The position numbers and the translations under genes are program-made. A DNA stretch of 64,000 bases from Argopecten irradians (Eukaryota; Mollusca; Bivalvia; Pectinida; Pectinidae), in contig NC_091141.1 of assembly GCF_041381155.1 (NCBI RefSeq), positions 20,790,828 to 20,854,827 on the forward strand, in the 5' to 3' direction. Of this stretch, positions 23,468 to 37,800 are shown one piece after another. The notes under the pieces were generated by a model, which ran no database searches, was not told the origin of the DNA, and was given only the letters and a program-made list of their open reading frames with translations. The number at the start of each line of letters is the position of its first letter. Position 1 is the first letter of the stretch.

Positions 23468-26400
23468 AGATAACTAAGATCTACATGTATATATGATATA
23501 ATGGACAACTAAGATCTACATGTATATAGGATATAATGGACAACTAAGATCTACATGTATATAAGATATAATGGACAACTAAGATCTACATGTATATAAG
23601 ATATAATGGACAACTAAGATCTACATGTATATAAGATATAATGGACAACTAAGATCTACATGTATATAATGAAACTATATAAGATATAATGGACAACTAA
23701 GTACATGTATATAAGATATAATGGACAACTAAGATCTACATGTATATAAGATATAATGGACAACTAAGATCTACATGTACATGTATATAAGATATAATGG
23801 ACAACTAAGATCTACATGTATGTATATAAGATATAATGGACAACTAAGATCTACATGTACATGTATATAAGATATAATGGACAACTAAGATCTACATGTA
23901 CATGTATATAAGATATAATGGACAACTAAGATCTACATGTATATATGATATAATGGACAACTAAGATCTACATGTACATGTATATAAGATATAATGGACA
24001 ACTAAGATCTACATGTACATGTATATAAGATATAATGGACAACTAAGATCTACATGTACATATATAAGAAATAATGGACAACTAAGATCTACATGTACAT
24101 GTATATAAGATATAATGGACAACTAAGATCTACATGTATATGAGATATAATGGACAACTAAGATCTACATGTATATATGATATAATGGACAACTAAGATC
24201 TACATGTACATGTATATAAGATATAATGGACAACTAAGATCTACATGTATATAAGATATAATGGACAACTAAGATCTACATGTATATGAGATATAATGGA
24301 CAACTAAGATCTACATCTACATGTATATAAGATATATGAAACTAGATCTACATGTATAAAAAAACTAAGATCTACATGTATATATAAGATATAATGGACA
24401 ACTAAGATCTACATGTACATGTATATAAGATATAATGACAACTAAGATCTACATGTACATGTATATAAGATATAATGGACAACTAAGATCTACATGTATA
24501 TAAGATATAATGGACAACTAAGATCTACAACATGTATATATGATATAATGGACAACTAAGATCTACATGTACATGTATATAAGATATAATGGACAACTAA
24601 GATCTACATGTATATATATGATATAATGGACAACTAAGATCTACATGTACATATAATATAATGGACAACTAAGATCTATATTATATATATATATAGATAT
24701 AATGGACAACTAAGATCTACATACATGTATATATGATATAATGGACAACTAAGATCTACATGTATATAAGATATAATGGACAACTAAGATCTACATGTAT
24801 ATATGATATAATGGACAACTAAGATCTACATGTATATAAGATATAATGGACAACTAAGATCTACATGTACATGTATATAAGATATAATGGACAACTAAGA
24901 TCTACATGTATATATGATATAATGGACAACTAAGATCTACATGTATATAAGATATAATGGACAACTAAGATCTACATGTATATATGATATAATGGACAAC
25001 TAAGATCTACATGTATATAAGATATAATGGACAACTAAGATCTACATGTATATAAGATATAATGGACAACTAAGATCTACATGTATATAAGATATAATGG
25101 ACAACTAAGATCTACATGTATATAAGATATAATGGACAACTAAGATCTACATGTATATATGATATAATGGACAACTAAGATCTACATGTATATAGGATAT
25201 AATGGACAACTAAGATCTACATGTATATAAGATATAATGGACAACTAAGATCTACATGTACATGTATATAAGATATAATGGACAACTAAGATCTACATGT
25301 ATATAAGATATAATGGACAACTAAGATCTACATGTATATAAGATATAATGGACAACTAAGATCTACATGTACATGTATATAAGATATAATGGACAACTAA
25401 GATCTACATGTATATAAGATATAATGGACAACTAAGATCTACATGTATATATGATATAATGGACAACTAAGATCTACATGTATATATGATATAATGGATA
25501 TAATGGACAACTAAGATCTACATGTACATGTATATAAGATATAATGGACAACTAAGATCTACATGTATATATAAGATATAATGGACAACTAAGATCTACA
25601 TTACATGTATATAAGATATAATGGACAACTAAGATCTACATGTATATATGATATAATGGACAACTAAGATCTACATGTATATAAGATATAATGGACAACT
25701 AAGATCTACTGTACATGTATATAAGATATAATGGACAACTAAGATCTACATGTACATGTATATAAGATATAATGGACAAACTAAGATTACATGTACATGT
25801 ATATAAGATATAATGGACAACTAAGATCTACATGTGTATATAAGATATAATGGACAACTAAGATCTACATGTACATGTATATAAGATATAATGGACAACT
25901 AAGATCTACATGTATATAAGATATAATGGACAACTAAGATCTACATGTATATAAGATATAATGGACAACTAAGATCTACATGTATATAAGATATAATGGA
26001 CAACTAAGATCTACATGTATATAAGATATAATGGACAACTAAGATCTACATGTATATAAGATATAATGGACAACTAAGATCTACATGTATATAAGATATA
26101 ATGGACAACTAAGATCTACATGTATATATGATATATAATGGACAACTAAGATCTACATGTAATGTATATAAGATATAATGGACAACTAAGATCTACATGT
26201 ATATAAGATATAATGGACAACTAAGATCTACATGTATATAAGATATAATGGACAACTAAGATCTACATTACATGTATATAAGATATAATGGACAACTAAG
26301 ATCTACATGTATATATGATATAATGGACAACTAAGATCTACATGTATATAAGATATAATGGACAACTAAGATCTACTACATGTATATAAGATATAATGGA

Positions 26401-27060
26401 CAACTAAGATCTACATGTATATAGGATATAATGGACAACTAAGATCTACATGTATATAAGATATAATGGACAACTAAGATCTACATGTACATGTATATAA
26501 GATATAATGGACAACTAAGATCTACATGTATATAAGATATAATGGACAACTAAGATCTACATGTATATAAGATATAATGGACAACTAAGATCCACATAAA
26601 TTACATGTATATAAGATATAATGGACAACTAAGATCTACATGTATATAAGATATAATGGACAACTAAGATCTACGTGTACATGTATATATAGATATAATG
26701 GACAACTAAGATCTACATGTACATGTATTAAGATATAATGGACAACTAAGATCTACATGTATATATGATATAATGGACAACTAAGATCTACATGTATATA
26801 TGATATAATGGACAACTAAGATCTACATCTACATGTATATAAGATATAATGGACAACTAAGATCTACATGTATATAAGATATAATGGACAACTAAGATCT
26901 ACATGTATATAAGATATAATGGACAACTAAGATCTACATGTATATATGATATAATGGACAACTAAGATCTACATGTATATAAGATATAATGGACAACTAA
27001 GATCTACATGTATATATGATATAATGGACAGCTAAGATCTACATGTATATCAGATAATGG
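23468..27060. repeat. Minisatellite, 35/41-bp unit, ~97 copies, 3.6 kb
   Basis: Units contain ATGTATATAAGATATAATGG and ACAACTAAGATCTAC. Two length classes alternate irregularly: 35 bp, and 41 bp with an extra ACATGT. ATATAAG and ATATATG variants intermix. The array lies downstream of the OGFR stop codon, outside its coding region. Confidence 0.95.
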
Positions 27061-28244
27061 TTTATTGGGAAAAAAAGAGGAAAAAGTCTTTCTTGAAAAT
27101 TAGGAATTCAATAGGATTGTGTTAAGTAGATATTATTATAAGGGGATACTTTTTATAATGGAACTACATTATGTATAACTTTAATTTGTTTGGAGATGGC
27201 TAATCCATTTGCATCTTATTTGCAATAGTTGAAATGAATTAACTAAAACCAGAAGGACTTGAGCACCTCTATTCAATATGACGGAGTAAATTTCAAAATG
27301 TTAGTAAGTATACAACCTTTAAATAAAGAAAGAAAATTAGAAACATGATAATGGATCTGCAGTATGTTGCTTTGATGACCTATAGCGTAACAAGTTTGTT
27401 CACATGGATGAATCTTTATTCAAGGTCATGGTACCAAATATGGTAAAAAAACTAATAACCCCAGAGCTACCTTAATGAGTAATTTTTATAATGTATGTGG
27501 TGGTAATGCAAGAAAAAGAATTGTTAACACTTGCTAGAAGATCAAGTTTTTATTTAACTAAAATAGATTAGAACAGACATGATAATTTGGTCAAGTGCCA
27601 GCCTTACACATATGTTTGGATACAACCATAGAAACGAAATAGAAATATCACATTCATACATACTTTGTTACAAAATGGTACAGATTTAGTGCTCAATTAG
27701 TGTTATGGCTAATTCAAACAGTTTTTTAGCTGTGAATTGAACACTATTTAACCATTGAACTTGAAATGTAAGTTTAATAGCAAGTTCTGGTGTAATCAGA
27801 GAAGCTTTGATTTAGAATTCCAATCTGATTATAAGAAACATTTCCTTCAATACAGACAATATGTTATGGGGTGTCAGGTCTAGATAGTGATTCAAATTTA
27901 CAATAAACTTTGTCCTAATTACAGTGTCATTCATAAAATTCCAGTCATATCAAGTTTTAAATATCAGTTTAACATGTAAATTATGTCATCTTTCTCTTCT
28001 GTTAGTGAACTTCCATTGATAAAAGGATATATGGCAGGCTTTGTAGGAGGAGAAAGTCCTGAGCACCCAGATAAAAACCACATAATCTAATCCTTTGTTT
28101 TTAATCACTGTGATAGATTAAATGACTATTTTGTACAAATCTTTCACTGATCCATTACCCTCATACCTAAAACATAAAGATGACAGTTACTGATGTCTCA
28201 CAATGTACATATTATTGTTGTATGATTTATAATGAGGATATGTT
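27061..28244 (-). other. Downstream region of OGFR, probable 3' UTR
   Basis: No other gene is seen. On the minus strand an AATAAA signal (TTTATT on the plus strand at 27549-27554) lies about 690 nt beyond the OGFR stop and could set the transcript end. Confidence 0.35.
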
Positions 28245-28809
28245 TTAGATTTTACTAAGATCATAGGACTGTGTGTCATCCCCTTTGGGTTTTGTGTTGG
28301 ACTCCCCCTCCGTACTGTTTTGCTCTATCTCCATGTTTTCCTCCACACTTTCCTTGTCTCCCCCTGAAACCCCAGACGGATCTCCATTTCCGACTTCCTG
28401 ACTCCTGGAAGGACCCTCCTCCACAACTCCATCAGCTGATTGATTCCACACTCCCGCTTCCTGTGAATCGACTGAAAATTCATTTGAATTTAGATTTGAA
28501 TCATTTACTCTTGATGTCCTTGTTTCCTTATAAACACCCAGCATCTCTTCGTCTTCGTCGGAGGGTTCACTTTCCATGTGCTTTCCTGTCTGCACTTCCC
28601 TAACATAATCTTTAAGATATTTACGTGCACCATCATCCTTAATTGTACCGATCCAGTAGTTCATACAACTCTCAAGGGTATTGGATAGCTCACCAGTCTC
28701 CAACGCCTCTTGTAAAACAAATTCTACAAATGGTTGCTTTAAGTGTTCGTAGCCGAATTCCCCCAGGGACTTGAGAATACGTGTGATTCGTAGGTAGTTA
28801 TGGTATGAA
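28245..28809 (-). CDS. OGFR: OGFR exon 7 (end of OGFr_N domain and acidic tail)
   Basis: The acceptor TTTTTTGTTTTTCAG precedes T TCA TAC CAT. The first residues give SYHNYLRITRILKSLGEFG, the most conserved part of the family, followed by EHLKQPFVEFVLQEALETGE. After about residue 245 the sequence is an E/S/N/G-rich disordered tail. The upstream in-frame Met codon is intronic and is not the start. Confidence 0.93.
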
Positions 28810-31800
28810 CTGAAAAACAAAAAACATCAGTATATCAATTCAGGAGAGTGACTAAAAAAATTCTATTTGCTCAAGTATCATACATACATTAATATTTTTT
28901 ATTATTAGGAATATTGAAAAAATATTGAATTTTGCATAAGTTTTGTTAATCATGTTTGTATGTTTATAAGCACAAGGATTTCAGGTAAAAGACAATTTAT
29001 TGATTAACAGTTCTGCATCTTACCAATATTTCAAAAATTCCTTACAACTTTTTTCTTTGATACAAGCTCTAAGGTTAAAATATGTCACTGTAACCTATTT
29101 TCAATATAGGACACATCCATTCACCTAGATAAATACTGCAAGTATGAAATTCTAAGAACAAGTACAGTTAAGAATAAAGCACAAACAACAGTTTTCTTTG
29201 ATGTAGGCCAAAGATACTTATATAGGTCACAGTGACCTTCATTTGATACATGACAACCCAGTGTACTGATTAAAAAAAAAGATCAGTAAGGAACTGTAAT
29301 TGATTGTTAGAAATAATGTCCAATTATAGCCTGGTTACTGTGACCTTGTTACTCAACCCTGAAAGTTTTTGACCTTTACATTTTGCACTTAAGACAGTGA
29401 AATTGACCATCCATTGATTATACTGTACAAATTCAGAAAGAAATGTGAATAAAACATGCCTGGTGTCTACTCTGTATACTGTGACTTTGACATTCAGCCC
29501 TGAACACAATGACCTTGACCTTCCATTAATTATACAGTAGAGATTCAGAAAGAAATGTTGATAAAATTTGTTTGGTGTCTAGTCTGTATACGGTTACCTT
29601 GATGTTTTATAAGTAACACAGTCAGAGAGGAATTATGATGGTTGGAGATGACCTTGAACTGTTCACCTGACATGGATTATGACAATACATGTAATAGTTT
29701 TTGATTTACATTGTTATATATTAACCATAACTACACACTACTAGAACAGATTAAAGGGAAACGACACAGTTATCCAGTACTAACTCATCAAGGATGGCTT
29801 AAAATCAGGGATTTATAAAATATTCCCGGATTACCATAAAACCCCTTCAATTTGACAGTGTTTATAAAATAAAAAGGGAGAAAGGATAAACAACTTGAGT
29901 TTCTGTACACAAGTCGGCTTAGTGTGACCCTTATAGCAGGCTTTGTGGTACTCCCCGGGAGGATAGTTAGAGAGCATGTTTGTTACATTGTTCAGGGACA
30001 CGTAATTCTCTGGTCACTGGGATAAACAGTTATGGGAAACTTTGGCAGATATGCTCTTGAGATGAGTCAACTTTTGCCTGATTTACATAAATCTGTCTTC
30101 TCTCATACTCATGTCATTGGATGATATATCTTCTATAACAGATACTCACAGAACATTAGGAGCCATGTAAGGTAAAGGAAGAAAATTGTTTGTACATTTA
30201 TTTATTGACAATTTTCTCTTCCAATTTTTGTCTCCCTAAAAGTTTGTTCTCTCTCTATTTACAAATCACAGTGTTATAATTAGATGCTTGTGATATATTT
30301 TCATTGTCAATTAAAACACACTTAATCTTCAGGGTTCAGCATTTTTGATATTGTGACTTTGGTCCATTATACCATGTATGTAGTAAACTTTCTCTGTGGA
30401 GTCATGTTCAGGTTCAAAAGTTTGTTCAAAGGTCCTTGTTAGATCAATAACTTCATACCCATACAGTGATTCCCCCCTGTACCACTGAGGAGGCAGCCGC
30501 ACCCCCACTCATGAGGCAAAGGTATTGGGGCATTATGTACAGCAATCTGAGGCAACGGTGACTTCCTTCAGATTTCTTATTTACAAATAAATGTAACTAT
30601 AAACAATATGTTCTAAACAATTGTAAGCATCTGTAACGGCCAGGTTCCACAGTACAGATAAAGTTTTTTTGCACATTTAAACAGAGTAGGAGGCTTTTGA
30701 TGTTGAATTAAGAATTTTGGAGTATAAAACTCTGACGTTTTGTAACATTCCCACTATGATACAGCAGTTCTCCACCAAGGCGTTACCCAACACATGACTC
30801 ACAATTAACCAAACACATGATATCTGGGTGGATATTTTATCTGTTTTAAAATAAAAACATTTCTAAAAAAGAACCATCAGAATTAGTGTAGACACTGGTG
30901 TCGCCGATGTCTGTGAGAATTGAGGGGGCGGGGTACTTAGCGAGCCCAGGTGTGATATCATTGGGTCTTCACAACAGTCAGAACAGAGAGAAATCTCAAT
31001 CGTTTTAGTACTTTATCAAAGTTTAACCTTCAGAATACTGACTGTGATGATTAGGTAATACATACATACCGTATTCAACCCAATAAGCGCCCCTCCCCCT
31101 TTTTGAGGCCTCAATTTCAATTGCCCAGGCATAAATAAGGACTAAAACTACATAAAACGGTATAAATTTGCAATAATTTTGACTTATTAGCACCTTCTCA
31201 TTTTTATCAATTTTTTAAGCGCAGGGCGCTTATTGGGTCGAATACGGTACCTGTATATGCTCTTTGTACACAGGTCTAATTGTATTAAAATTGGTCATTT
31301 GGGACCACAAGAAATTGCAGATCTAATTAGTCAGGTGCTCACTGTACAATTGCTATAAAAACTCAGCAACATTTTATCTTAAATCTCATAAACAATTGAC
31401 ATTAACTGTTCAGCTAGGTCTGCTTTTTAAATTATTAGTTTTAGTTCCAAAAGTTTTTAAAGTATGAAAGTGTTAAAGCCTTTTAAACAACTTTCCCTGA
31501 CCATTAAAACACCTTTAGGAAGTTCCTGATATTGAAAAATTGGTACAAGAATGCTATCTGGCTGTCGTATCAGAAAAGGTAAGTTCAACAAAGTGGGCTG
31601 TTGGTTAATCTCGACGGTATACGTATCAAATACCCTCTATCATCGAGGTGTCAATTGATATTTTATCAAATTGATAAAATTGACGATCTATTTGCTTTAA
31701 ACAAGCAGGTATGTGACTGCCATCTTTGTTCCCCGTAGATCTATAGCTCTCCATTTCAATTAAACATCCTAAAATGACACAGCGGCCATCGTAAATTTCA

Positions 31801-34800
31801 GACTCAAGGTGCCGTGCTGTGAAAATTGGAATTTCTATCAAACATGATAACATGAACATGCAATAAACATTTCTGCACTTGCGTCCATGACAATCAGTAA
31901 AGTATACCTACATGCACTGCATCCGGGAGCTCATACAGCCATGTATGCTATACATCTGTTTATTTCCCATTTCTTGATAGTTAAGTTCATGCATTCACTG
32001 CCTTCATATACATGACTCAAGTGATAGATGTTGATGGAATAACACAGAATCAAATAAGTAACATCTATGTGGAAGTTTTATCAGTGGGCAATACCATCTG
32101 GGGAAAAAAAGTTAAATTTAAATTTTTAGATCCAAGATGGTTGCTGCTTGACAATGTTGTTTTCTGTTCAGTTCTAAAATAGCGAAATTACAACAAAGGC
32201 ACAAAGAGGAACCCACATTTAACAAGAGGCCCAGATGGCTTGTATCGCTCACCTAGTTATTGTAATGCCAAATAATGTTCTAAATACAGGATCATTGTTT
32301 CTTTTCTCAAGGAATTTAAAGATTTGCCTCTAATTTCCCTATTGGGACGCATTCTTTCCACTCTAGGGGGTCAGAGCCAATGGAATAGATATGATAGGAC
32401 CAGTATTTGGCCTTAATTTTTCAGGCCGAAAAATATTAACTCTGAATCACATCAATTTCACATCAATAAATACTCTCATACTTGCCATTCATCAATACAT
32501 AACTTTTTATAACCATGTACACGATGTGCTCCACCTATGACGTCATCAAATTGATGATTTTCCTCTTCTCGCCAAATGTTGCTAGAAATTCATCATTTTT
32601 AGGTTAGAAAAGGCTTGAAATGGATTTGGCCACCACCTTGGAGCAACTTTATATTTGCATGGATATGCGTAAATACACGATACACAACGTGTGAAAATCT
32701 CTTTCTGCTCCACGAAGGCGGCCACATTCATTTTTAGAGAAAACCACTCAAAAAGTATATTTTTCAAGGAGTTTTGTGAAAAATGGTGGGAAACTGCATG
32801 TTGATGACGTCATAGTGAACATAATTGGCACATGCGGGATACTTTCGGGATGTAATGTGTTAGCAAATGTATTCAACTGTTATATAGCAAAATATGTTGT
32901 TCTTTACTGGAGAATTGATTTTGCGGCCATATTCAAGTCTTAACGTACCTTCTCCTTTATATAAACTCTGGTTAAATTCTATGGTGAACTCTATGATTAG
33001 TGGTGATTTAAAGAATTAACCTCTATTTCCCGTATTGGGCACCCTCCTGCCCCCGGGGAGTCAGAGCCAAAATTTTTACAGACTCTGTTCCCCTTCTCCA
33101 AAGGATGTTTCTTGCCAAATTTGGTTACAATCCATGCAGAATTCTATGACAAGTAGCGATTTAAAGGATTAACCTCTATTTCCCCTATTGGGCGCTGCCC
33201 CTCCTGCCCACAGAGGGTCAAAGCCAAAATTTATACAAACTATTTTCCCCTTTATCCAAAGATATTTCTGGCCAAATTTGGTTACATTCCATACAGAACT
33301 CTATGACAAGTAGCAATTTAAAGGATTTACCTCTATTTCCCCTATTAGGCCCCGCCCCTCCTGCCCCCAGAGGGGGGGGGGGGGGGGTTAGAGCCAAAAC
33401 TTATACAAGCTCTGTTCCCTTCCCTAAAGGATCTTTCAGGCCAAATTTGGTTACATTCTATGAAGAACTCTATGACTAGTAGCGATTCAAAAAATTTACC
33501 TCTATGTCCCCTATTTGGGCCCGCCCCTCCTGTCCCTGGCGGGTCAAAGCCAAATTTTATACAAACCCTGTTCCCCTTCCCTCAAGGATGTTTCTGGCCA
33601 AATTTGGAAACATTCCATGCAGAACTCTATGACTAGTAGCGATTTAAAGAATTTACCTCTATTTCCCCTATTTGGGCCCGCCCCTCCTGCCCCTGGCGGG
33701 TCAAAGCCAAATTTTATACAAACTCTGTTCCCATCCCTCCAAGGATGTTTCTTGCCAAATTTGGTTACATTCCATGCAGAACTCTATGACTAGTAGCGAT
33801 TTAAAGAATTTACCTCTATTTCCCCTATTGGGCCCTGCCCCTCCTGCCCCCAGGGGGGTCTGAGTCAAAATTTATACAAAATCTGTTCCCCTTCCCAAAG
33901 GATGTTTCTGGCCAAATTTGGTTACATTCCATGCAGAAATCAATGACTAGTAGCGATTTAAAAAACTTACCTCTATTTTCCCTATTTGGGCCCCGCCCCT
34001 CCTGCCCTTGGCAGGTCAGAGCCAAAGGATTTTATACAAACTCTGTTCCCCTTCCCCCAAGGATTTTACAAACTCTGCCAAATTTAGTTACATTCCATGC
34101 AGAACTCTATGACAAGTAGCGATTTAAAGAATTTACTTCTATTTCCCCTATTTGGCCCCACAACTCCTGCCCCTGGGGGTTCAGAGCCAAAGGATTTTAT
34201 ACAAACTCTGTTCCCCTTCCTTCAAGAATGTTTCTGGCCAAATTTGGTAACATTCCATGCAGAACTCTATGACTAGTAGTGATTTAAAGAATTTACCTCT
34301 ATTTCCCCTATTTGACCCCGCTCCTCCTGCCCCCGGGGGGTCAGAGCCAAATTTTATACAAACTCTGTTCCCCTTCCCCCAAGGATGTTTCTGCCCAAAT
34401 TTGGTTACATTCAATGCAGAACTCTATCACTAATAGCGATTTAAACAATTTATCTCTGTTTCCCCTATTGGGCCCGCCCCTCCTGCCAGCAGGGGGGTCA
34501 GAGCCAAAATTTATACAAACTCTGTTCCCCTTTCCCAAGGATCTTTCTGCCCAAATTTGGTTACGTTCCAAGAACTCTATGACAAGTAGCGATTCAAAGA
34601 ATTTACCTCTTTTTCCCCTATTGGGCTCCGCCCCTCCTGTCCCCAGGGGGTGGTCAGAGCCAAAATTTATACAAAATCTGTTCATCTTCCCCCAAGGATG
34701 TTTCTGGCCAAATTTGGTTACATTCCATGCAGAACTCTATGCCAAGTAGCAATTTAAAGAATTTACCTCTTTTTCCCCTATTGGGCTCCGCCCCTCCTGT

Positions 34801-37800
34801 CCCCAGGGGGTGTTCAGAGCCAAAATTTATACAAAATCTGTTCCCCTTCCCCCAAGGATGTTTCTGCCCAAATTTGGTTACATTCAATGCAGAACTCTAT
34901 GACTAATAGCGATTTAAATAATTTACCTCTATGTCCCCTATTGGGCCCCGCTCCTCCTGCCCCTGGCGGGTCAGAGCCAAAATTTATACAAGATCTGTTC
35001 CCCTTCCCCCAAGGATGTTTCTGGCCAAATTTGGTTTTATTCCATGCAGATCTCTATGACAAGTAGCGATTCAAAGAATTTACCTCTTTTTCCCCTATTT
35101 GGCCCCGCCCCTCCTGCCCCTGGGGGGTCAGAGCCAAAGGATTTTATACAAACTCTGTTCCCCTTCCCTCAAGAATGTTTCTGGCCAAATTTGGTAACTT
35201 TCCATGCAGAACTCTATGACTAGTAGTGATCTAAAGAATTTACCTCTATTTTCCCTATTGGGCCCCGCCCCTTCTGCCCCCAGAGACTCAGAGCCAAAAT
35301 TTATACAAAATCTGTTCCCCTTCCCCCAAGGATGTTTCTTGCCAAATTTTGTTACATTCCATGCAGAACTCAATGACTAGTAGCGATTTAAAGGAAATGT
35401 TGACAGACGAACGGATGATGGATAGACGGACGGATGGACCGACGACGGACGTCGCACCATGACAAAAATTGTGATGGATCTATTTGTACCAGAATCTTTG
35501 GTATAATGGTAAAAATTCAAAATGGCTTCCTGTTGGCAATGTTGCTGCTTTGAATTTTTTTTTTATATAAATGCTATTGACTTGTACCAAAAAGGGATAC
35601 TTACAATTGTTGGAGATGGTTGGATCTTTTCAATACATTGATTATAAGCAATGATTATCTGTAATATTTGGAATTGTCAATATTTAAGATATATAGCTGC
35701 ATCTTGGCCAAATTGCTTTTATGATCTTAAATTGGAAATATTAGAAATTTGAGAAAGATGTTCTTTTTGCAGTCCCTGAGAAGAAGCAAAATACACACAT
35801 TTTCTGTTGGACATAAGAACATATTAGTTAGGTAAGGTGATTCTGTTACAGTGAAAGTGTTACGGTAAAACACCACCAGGTGTCACTGTAACAGACAGCC
35901 ATTTACAATCCTCCCCACATGGTTACATGATGCCAAACACTGAGGACCTAAAGGTCAGGTAAACTATTTGAAGACAATCAGAAAGTTATTAGGGCCCAGT
36001 TTGTAAGTAGAAGGTATAAGAGGAGCCTGAGTTCGGGGATATCCCACCGTCTGGTGGCTATGTATACCACACAATCTACACTAACCTTACACACAGTTTA
36101 TTAATCCCCTGCCTTACAACACAGGCATTTTCAGGTTCAGGATTGTGTCAACTCCTGCAGATCATGAGAATGTTTGTTTGTATAAGTTTTATTAAAGAAC
36201 ATTAAAGAGCCTTTTCCACCCGGTTATCTGATTAGAGGTCACCTTGAGGAATGTCTAGTGAAAGTTTTGGAATTTCTGCCTGTCTGTAGGGTATTCACTC
36301 TCGCTAGCAGGTTAAGGTTCTGACGGAATAACGATTCGTTAACGACTCGTTAACAATCTCAGATTGAAGGACTGATCAAACACTACACCTCTCTCTAAAC
36401 GGCCTGCATGGCCGCTTTAGTTTGCAGCAGGTCATACAAGTCACAGTTAGTCTTGATACAATCTAGGGAATGTGACGATCTGATGTAAGACCTCCTTACA
36501 TGTACATGTATGTTGGAGGGGAAACGTGACAAACTAGCTACTGTTTTTTTTAAAAACATTTCTTAGATATATGCCATCATACCATGTTATTGACGTATCT
36601 CTAAAAAAGGGTTAAAAAATCAAAAGACCCAGTGGGCCTGTATTGCTCAACTACCTTCACTTTCCTAGCTCTTAGGTCAGAGATTTTGCCAAAGATGATG
36701 ACAACGATAGCAAAAAATAATTATGTCAATTTATATCAATCACTATTGTGGACCTGTTCGGAAGCCGGCAAAGGGTCTTAATGGGAGGAAAGCTAAACCA
36801 AACGGTCCACCATGTGACAAACAATGTAACCAACACTCTAGGTCAAGGTCGTTCATCATAACAAACTTGATATCCCTACATATTAAAGGATACAACAGTT
36901 TAACCAATAGCACAACTGTTTGACCCATGGTACATGATGAAGCTGGGTAAACTGAAACACTGACCCGATACAGTATACGCTCGGATTGAGTCAATAGCCA
37001 TGTGACTTTGATATGTGACCACCATAATTCATCAAAAGATATACATAATCAGGACACAGTCCTGCACCGTCATTATATGAGTATAATGCTCAGGTTCTAT
37101 ACGTGACAGTAGTCCTAGCTTCTCAACACTATACAGGAATGCTGACAAGCCAAGAGAATTTAGATTTGATTTTTATAATCATCTTCTTATCACATATTAT
37201 CATCAAATCATACCTTCTTAACACCCGCTGAGAAAATATTTTACAAATGCTTGTCATAAAAGAGATATTATCCCAAAATATTGATATACGCAATAGTGAT
37301 TTAATGCGGAGTCAGTCTGGGTCAGCTTAGCGTTTGTATAGAAGGCGATGTCTGTACGACCTACCTGGGAGTCTCTACCACAGCTACGCTATCTTAACAG
37401 GTGAAAAAAGCACCAGAATAGCTTACACAAGGGTTAAAGAGGATAACAAAATCAATTGTACAAAACAATTTGTCCATTACGACCCAAGCCATAAATTCCT
37501 TCACTTATTTGGACTTTGGACAAAGATATCAATACCAATTTGTATGGTAAAGGTGTAAAACATACATCATTATACTTGGAATGTATAATTACCAAACAGT
37601 AAACAAATAAAGTCAGCTTCCATTATCTAACATTTGGGACAATTGAGTTAAACTTTGAGTTCTACAATTCTTTGAGCTAGGTTCTCAAGTCTATGGTGTT
37701 AATTAGCTAAAATTCACCAGGGTTATTGAGTTCAAATGAAAAAGTTTCTAATGGCCCGTATTTATATCTTAATTAAAATCATCCCATTATTACACCTAAA

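Noticed and set aside
33515..35373. Overlapping ORFs on both strands with repeated LLLPAGGSEPKFIQ-like text
   Set aside because: Readings of the ~158-bp tandem core in several frames; not coding.
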